Below, piece by piece: positions 59,307-64,000 of a stretch of DNA of 64,000 bases. The stretch is from Hevea brasiliensis (taxonomy: Eukaryota; Streptophyta; Magnoliopsida; Malpighiales; Euphorbiaceae), in the NCBI RefSeq assembly GCF_030052815.1, contig NW_026614693.1, positions 62,001 to 126,000 of the forward strand, written 5' to 3'. A model generated the notes under the pieces. The model was not told the DNA's origin, did not search any database, and saw only the letters and a list, made by a program, of their open reading frames with translations. Each line of letters opens with the position of its first letter. The stretch's first letter is position 1. Position numbers and translations under genes: made by a program.

Positions 59307-59477
59307 TTTGTGTTCTGTTTTTCTTATTTTTACTTTTTCATCTGATAATCACTATTTATTTTCGATCAGGGCTTTTCTAGGTATCTTAAATATAGTTCCA
59401 GTTCTCTTAATTGTCCAAATCGATATCGGTCACCAGAACAGTAACATATACCAGGCTATGCAAATAGGGGTGTTACA

Positions 59478-59534
59478 ATATTAGTGGAGATAGAGGATTG
59501 AAATATGCCTATGGGGTTCAGAATATACTCTTTT
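59478..59534. other. Spacer between A3 and A4
   Basis: It begins with the ATATT duplication of A3 and may be B2 3' sequence. No gene is seen. The last five bases, CTTTT, would be A4's left target duplication. Confidence 0.5.
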
Positions 59535-60142
59535 TGTGACACCCCATACCCGTGTACAGTATACCCGAGTAAGCAATGTCACACGGTGTACTGGCACACT
59601 CTAATATGCCTTATTTAATTTTTATCATGCTTTTGAATATAATTTGTGAAATATAATTTATTTAAGCCATTTATCGAAATTTTCATTTATTTGAGGTTCC
59701 GAAAATTTTAAATAAAATCCGGCAGAGTACCGGCTAAAAATGGAGAAAAGCTTCTTGAACTGTTAAAAACACTTCTAATATTTGTATTCAATCATCTCAA
59801 ACTCCAATATCCAAAATCTCAACAATTTTCAATTTCGGTTCTCAACAACCTTTTCATTTCTCAAACATCCATTTCTCATAATGCTCATATACAACAATAA
59901 ATAAATGCTCAAATTTTGCATTCATAACCATAACTTTCATTATTTACATGAATATCAAAATATATTACATAAGTTCAAATACATATGAGGAAGTAAAAAT
60001 TAGCTACAAAATATCAAAATGACGCTTAGTGTCCTACCAATGCACTGCAGAAGTTGAGGTGACATGGACACTGTGCAGAACTGCAGGATGGACTCACCCA
60101 GTCAGCGGTCTACTGGGCTCATGATCTGTATCTCCAGAACCT

Positions 60143-60182
60143 ACGCGTGGCAAAATAAAACGCGCTAAGCAATAATGCTTAG
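60143..60182 (-). other. Paired hairpins in A4 LTR, with changed stems
   Basis: On the minus strand CTAAGC/GCTTAG (loop ATTATT) abuts GCGCG/CGCGT. Both stems differ in sequence from A1-A3 yet still pair. Confidence 0.6.
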
Positions 60183-62054
60183 TGGTGCAATAATAAAATA
60201 AAGGAAATAGCAAGAAATAAATATGTAATGAATGTATATGTTATATTTGTTTGGTATTTGTATATTATTTACTTTGTCCAATTTTATTCATTTGGTTGCC
60301 CCAAGTAACCTACACTAGACGACTGGACTGGATAACGGGTAAACTGGCACTGGGTATCAAGTACCTTGGGCCGTCACACCATCGGTCACATATGCATCTC
60401 CCGGTGTGCAACGGAGCTTAACAAGTCAGAACAATATCGGGCACAAGGCCAAGTCTCAATGCAAGGCCAGAATGGCTAAAAGCCATAAAATCACGGAATG
60501 GCATATTGCCATGTTCAGTACTGCTAACTGAACCCTATTGGCATGCCAAACTATCCAAACCAATCTTGTTAGGTATACTAGGGCATTTGAAACTTTTAAA
60601 TTCTTCAATTTGTAAATTTCATGTTTTGGTGTTACTATTCACCTCATTGGTCAACAAAAATGTTGACTTTTGGATAGAAAATATGTACATTGACTTTGGC
60701 ACTCCCAACATACCACATTTCATGTTTAAAACTTGTTAGAATTGGTCACCATTACTATTTCTAACTTAAAACCAAGAGGGCAGAAAATTTCAGTTTTTGT
60801 AGCATAAGTTTGCTATTCCATTAAGCACTGTTGCAGTGGGAGTTTGAAGAAATGACAAACATGAAAGTTGTTCCTTATTTTGTCTAGTTGAATTTCCTTT
60901 TTTGAATCACTCCATTTGGAGTTTTGTAGCTCCAGATATGGCTCAAAAACCACAGCTGGCCGGATTGCCAATCTGCAGAATTGACCATATCTACAGTAAC
61001 ATGAATAGTGACTGTGATTGCATTTTTGAATTGGTTCTGGCCATAATTTGGGGTAGGTTTCTTCATGAAAGTTGTTTTTCTATGTCTTAACTTATTTCTG
61101 TAAAAATTTCAGGTCAATTAACCAAATATACAGTGAGTTATGGCCTTACTGTTCATTTGGTCATTCTGCAGAATCAGTTGCAGGGTGTCCGGATTGGGGC
61201 CAACTTTTGGTCCTCTTGCTTTGGTCTTTTGGGCATGGTTTCTTCAGAAAAAATGTGCCATTATAAGCCTAGTTTCATATCCAATTGGCCAAACACCAAT
61301 TGGACTAACACAGCCCAAGTTATGGCAGTCCAAGTGGACTGAAATTTTAGTCACCTTGCTGCTGTCCTAGGGCAGCCTACACATTCACTTTGCCATACTA
61401 TTTTTCAGTCCAAATTGTGGTCAACTTACCTAAAATGGTCACTAATTGACCATTAAAATGTTCTCTAACAATTTCCTAAGCCAAGTCAAATTTTCACTTC
61501 TCAAAACCCTAATTCCCATATGAGTTTTCACAAATTCCTTATTCAACTCTTTCATTCTTTGTATATGTATATGTATACACTTTAAACATAATCTCTAGTT
61601 CACTCTAAGTCCATCAAAACAATCAAAATAATTCCTTCACAAGGGCTGCCGAAAATTCATAGTATGTATACACATAATTCTTGTTCATTTTAGTTACAAT
61701 TCTTACTCAATTCAAGTTACAAATCATAAAAATAAAGAGTTTTAAGTATTTAATGCACTAACCTTGAATATGGCAGATTTTTCCCAACTCAAACTTCACT
61801 TTCTTTCCTCTTCTTGGCTGCCAAAAGCTTCCCCTAGAGATATGGTCAAGTTTTAATGAAAGGAGTTAGGGTTTAGTGGTGTAACAAAGGAAGGAATTAA
61901 GCTTGCTTGATTGAACATCAATGGAGGGAGGAAAGGAAGAGGTTTTGGCTGGTTGGGGTCCAAAGGAAGAAGATGACATTTTTCTTTTATTTTCAGCCTC
62001 TTTAGTTTGTTTTAAGTGTCTTTGTTATATGGTGATTGGTGGACCATTTTTAAA

Positions 62055-62073
62055 TGACATAATTATGATGTCA
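62055..62073. promoter_or_regulatory. Palindromic TGACAT/ATGTCA site in A4 LTR
   Basis: TGACATAATTATGATGTCA lies about 540 bp from the LTR start, matching the position of the palindromes in A1-A3. Confidence 0.5.
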
Positions 62074-62403
62074 CAATTCCCATTTACTTACTTTTCTTCT
62101 TACTTTTGTTTTCTTATTTTCATTTCTCATTTTTAATAAATTTTTCATCAATATTAATTCATATTTTATGTCACAATATTTATTTACTCAATTGGATAAG
62201 TCGGCCAAAAATCACCTCTGAAGGCGAAATGACCAAAATGCCCTCCGTTTGGCTTAACGGGTCAAAATTGTCTGTACCGATTGAAAAATTTTCTAGGTAT
62301 TTTCTTGGCATTCTAATGCCATAGGAACCTCAGTAATCCTTCTCTAGAGTCCCAAAAATTATTTTATAATTTTTCCCTGTCTAGGGCTCCTCGCTAGAAC
62401 CGC

Positions 62404-62448
62404 AACTTCCCTCCGTTACCCATCGCTTGGGCACCTACTGCTTAACTC
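62404..62448 (-). promoter_or_regulatory. 5S rRNA-like module in A4 LTR
   Basis: On the minus strand GAGTTAAGC, then GATGGGTAAC and GGGAAGTTG appear 164 bp from the LTR start; box spacing is 23 bases. Confidence 0.55.
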
Positions 62449-62611
62449 GGTTGTATTTTATTTCTAAAATTTTTACCAAATTTTTCTTATTAATATTTGA
62501 GTTAATTATGGTCCTCACTGTAGTTTAAATATTTTTCCGACGTTCTAGCTGTCCGACCGACACCGATCACCGGAATACAGGATGTACTGAGTTGCTACCG
62601 AGGGTGTTACA

Positions 62612-62626
62612 ACTCTTCCTCTAATT
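62612..62626 (-). other. Polypurine tract of A4
   Basis: On the minus strand AATTAGAGGAAGAGT abuts the LTR start. Confidence 0.7.
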
Positions 62627-64000
62627 TAAATTTCGTCCTCGAAATTTACCGGATGCAAACAGTTGAGGGAACTGTTGCCTCATCGTCTCTTCACTTTCCC
62701 AAGTTGCATCCTCGGTGTTGTGGTGCCTCCATAGCACTTTCACCAGTGGAATCTGCTTGTTCCTCAACTCTTTCACTTCCCGAGCCATGATCCGTAGAGG
62801 TTCTTCTTCATACGTCAAATCCGGTTGTATTTCAATTTCTTCCCTGGAGATGACATGTGAAGGATCTGAGCGGTATCTTCTGATCATGGATACGTGAAAC
62901 ACATTGTGAATCTTGTCCACTCCGTGGTAAAGCTAGCCTATAGGCCACTGGACCCACACGTTCAATGACTTCATATGGGCCAATGAACCTAGGGCTTAAC
63001 TTACCTTTTCTTCCAAACCTCAGTACTTTCTTCCACGGTGACACCTTGAGGAACACTTTGTCGCCAACCACATATTCTATTTCTTTTCTCTTCGTGTCGG
63101 ATAAGATTTCATGCATTCGAGGCAACCTTCAGATTGGCTTTGATTAGTTTCACTTTCTCCTCAACTGCTTCACTGTGTCCGCCCCACCGCTTGTCTTCAC
63201 CTAATTCAGTCCAAAGACACCGAGTTCTACATTTTCTCCCATACAGTGCTTCATATGGGGCCATTTGGATGCTAGCTTGGTAGCTATTGTTGTATGCAAA
63301 TTCTGCCAGTGGGAGGTATCTATCCCAACTTCCCTCAAATTCAATGACACAACTCCTCAGCATATCCTCAAGGACCTGACATATATTTCATGTTATTGTT
63401 ATCATTTCAGTTCAATATTTGTATTAATTCAATTGGTTCAATTGTTTACCTGGATTACTCTTTCTGATTGCCCATCCGTCTGAGGATGGAAAGCTGTGCT
63501 GAAGTGGAGTTGTGTACCCAAGGACTCATGCAACTTCTTCCAAAATCTCGATGTGAACCTTGGGTCTCGATCAGATATGATGGAAAGTGGAATTCCATGC
63601 AGTCTAATTATCTCACTGATATACAATTCTGCTAACTTCTCCAAAGGAGTAGTCCCTAATCGCGTAAAGTGTGCTGACTTGGTCAATCTATCCACTATTA
63701 CCCATGCTGCATCATGTTTCTTCCGGGTGAGAGGTAGACCACTTACAAAATCCATGGTGACCCGATCCCATTTCCATTCAGGTATGCGTATAGGCTGTAG
63801 CAATCCTGATGGAACTTGATGTTCGCTTGACTTGCCGACATGTCAAGCATTTAGTCACATAGTCACTATGTCCTTTTTCATACTGTGCCACCAATATCAA
63901 GCTTCGTATCATGATACATCTTTGTACTTCCCGGTGCATAGCATATACACCGTGTGTGCCTCTTTAGAATACCGCCTTCAATTCCCCATTATCCGTACAC
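62621..64000 (-). pseudogene. A4 integrase with chromodomain (broken, with probable intron)
   Basis: From 64000 downward: zinc region in mixed frames (CLTC near 63840), then an open core 63803-63450 with Asp 63752-63750 in TMDFVSGLP, a second Asp in IISDRDPRF and Glu in GQSERVIQ, 36 codons apart as in DD35E. A 74-bp GT...AG insert (63449-63376) follows, then the frame resumes at 63375 with VLEDMLRSCV. One-base shifts occur near 63115 and 62905. The GPY/F module is FIGPYEVIERVGPVAY. The chromodomain (REVKELRNKQIPLVKVLW) ends near 62640. A1 and A2 have no insert at this point. Confidence 0.9.
63376..63449 (-). other. Probable 74-bp intron in A4 integrase
   Basis: On the minus strand it starts GTAAACAATTG and ends ATATATGTCAG, is AT-rich and holds a branch-like CTGAAAT. 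Its removal joins codons exactly where A1 and A2 are continuous. Retained, it gives a stop after three codons and a frame shift. Confidence 0.75.

Larger units (their letters stand above)
48647..59477 (-). mobile_element. Chromovirus A3, minus strand, internally deleted, 10831 bp
   Basis: The 5' LTR is 59477-55598 and the 3' LTR 52577-48647, both starting TGTAACACCCC and ending GGTGTGACA on the minus strand. The interior is only 3020 bp, with a shortened gag, a trace of protease and an eroded pol. Flanks ACATT (48642-48646) and ATATT (59478-59482) fit a 5-bp target duplication with one later change. Confidence 0.93.
55598..59477 (-). repeat. 5' LTR of A3 (3880 bp)
   Basis: Its ends are TGTAACACCCC and GGTGTGACA on the minus strand. 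It is collinear with the 3' LTR. Confidence 0.93.
59535..62611 (-). repeat. 3' LTR of A4 (3077 bp)
   Basis: On the minus strand it starts TGTAACACCCTC and ends GGGTGTCACA. It contains the 5S-like module, the palindrome, hairpins and a CCGGTACTCTGCCGG-type stem near 59720. Confidence 0.9.
59535..64000 (-). mobile_element. Chromovirus A4, minus strand, runs off window
   Basis: A 3' LTR (62611-59535, 3077 bp), a purine tract and the integrase-chromodomain end of pol are present. It belongs to a different subfamily from A1-A3: the LTR is shorter and diverged, but integrase and chromodomain are clearly related. Confidence 0.92.

Overview
This window is repeat-dense plant nuclear DNA with no recognisable host gene, tRNA, rRNA gene or CRISPR array. 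It holds Ty3/gypsy LTR retrotransposons of two lineages, a CACTA-type DNA transposon fragment, a solo LTR and a cluster of small TRIM elements, many of them nested. The Athila-type elements (tRNA-Asp-like primer site, long gag leader, a third ORF), the Tekay/Del-like chromoviruses with 3-4 kb LTRs and the TRIMs point to a flowering plant. AT-rich introns and spacers and the Athila subtype suggest a eudicot. Genus cannot be settled from the sequence. The setting looks like heterochromatin.

Layout. Chromovirus A1 (+) runs from before position 1 to 9421; its 3' LTR is 5835-9421. A short spacer leads into Athila element B1 (+, 9654-20685), whose 5' LTR carries a TRIM cluster (9772-10929, target duplication TTGAC) and a 56-bp-arm inverted repeat. 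B1's 3' end is replaced by the C-terminal coding end and subterminal repeats of a CACTA element (about 20686-25489). That fragment is interrupted by a 3.7-kb solo chromoviral LTR (20968-24697, perfect GAGAG duplication). A second, more decayed Athila element B2 (+, 25989-48646) follows. Its 5' LTR contains complete chromovirus A2 (+, 26732-38446), which is flanked by a 472-bp direct duplication instead of a 5-bp one. B2's 3' untranslated region is interrupted by chromovirus A3 (minus, 48647-59477, duplication ACATT/ATATT). A fourth chromovirus, A4 (minus, 59535 to beyond 64000), ends the window.

State of the elements. All gag-pol genes are broken. A1 keeps one uninterrupted frame register for about 3.1 kb of pol but has some 14 in-frame stops, nearly all explained by C-to-T or G-to-A change. 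A2 keeps a 380-residue integrase frame with the DD35E triad. A3 has lost its capsid domain and most of pol while its LTRs remain similar. A4 has a 74-bp GT...AG segment, probably an intron, inside integrase.

The most interesting signal is in the LTRs. All seven chromoviral LTR copies whose 5' part lies in the window carry, 164-175 bp from the LTR start, a segment resembling the internal promoter half of plant 5S rRNA. Most also carry a palindromic TGACATCA-type site about 510-570 bp in, and all carry a pair of adjacent hairpins whose stems change in a compensatory way between subfamilies, plus a terminal hairpin near the 3' end. The Athila elements carry an iterated TTACACGG/CCGTGTAA palindrome both in the LTR and ahead of the third ORF. 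These are the best candidates for undescribed regulatory structure here.
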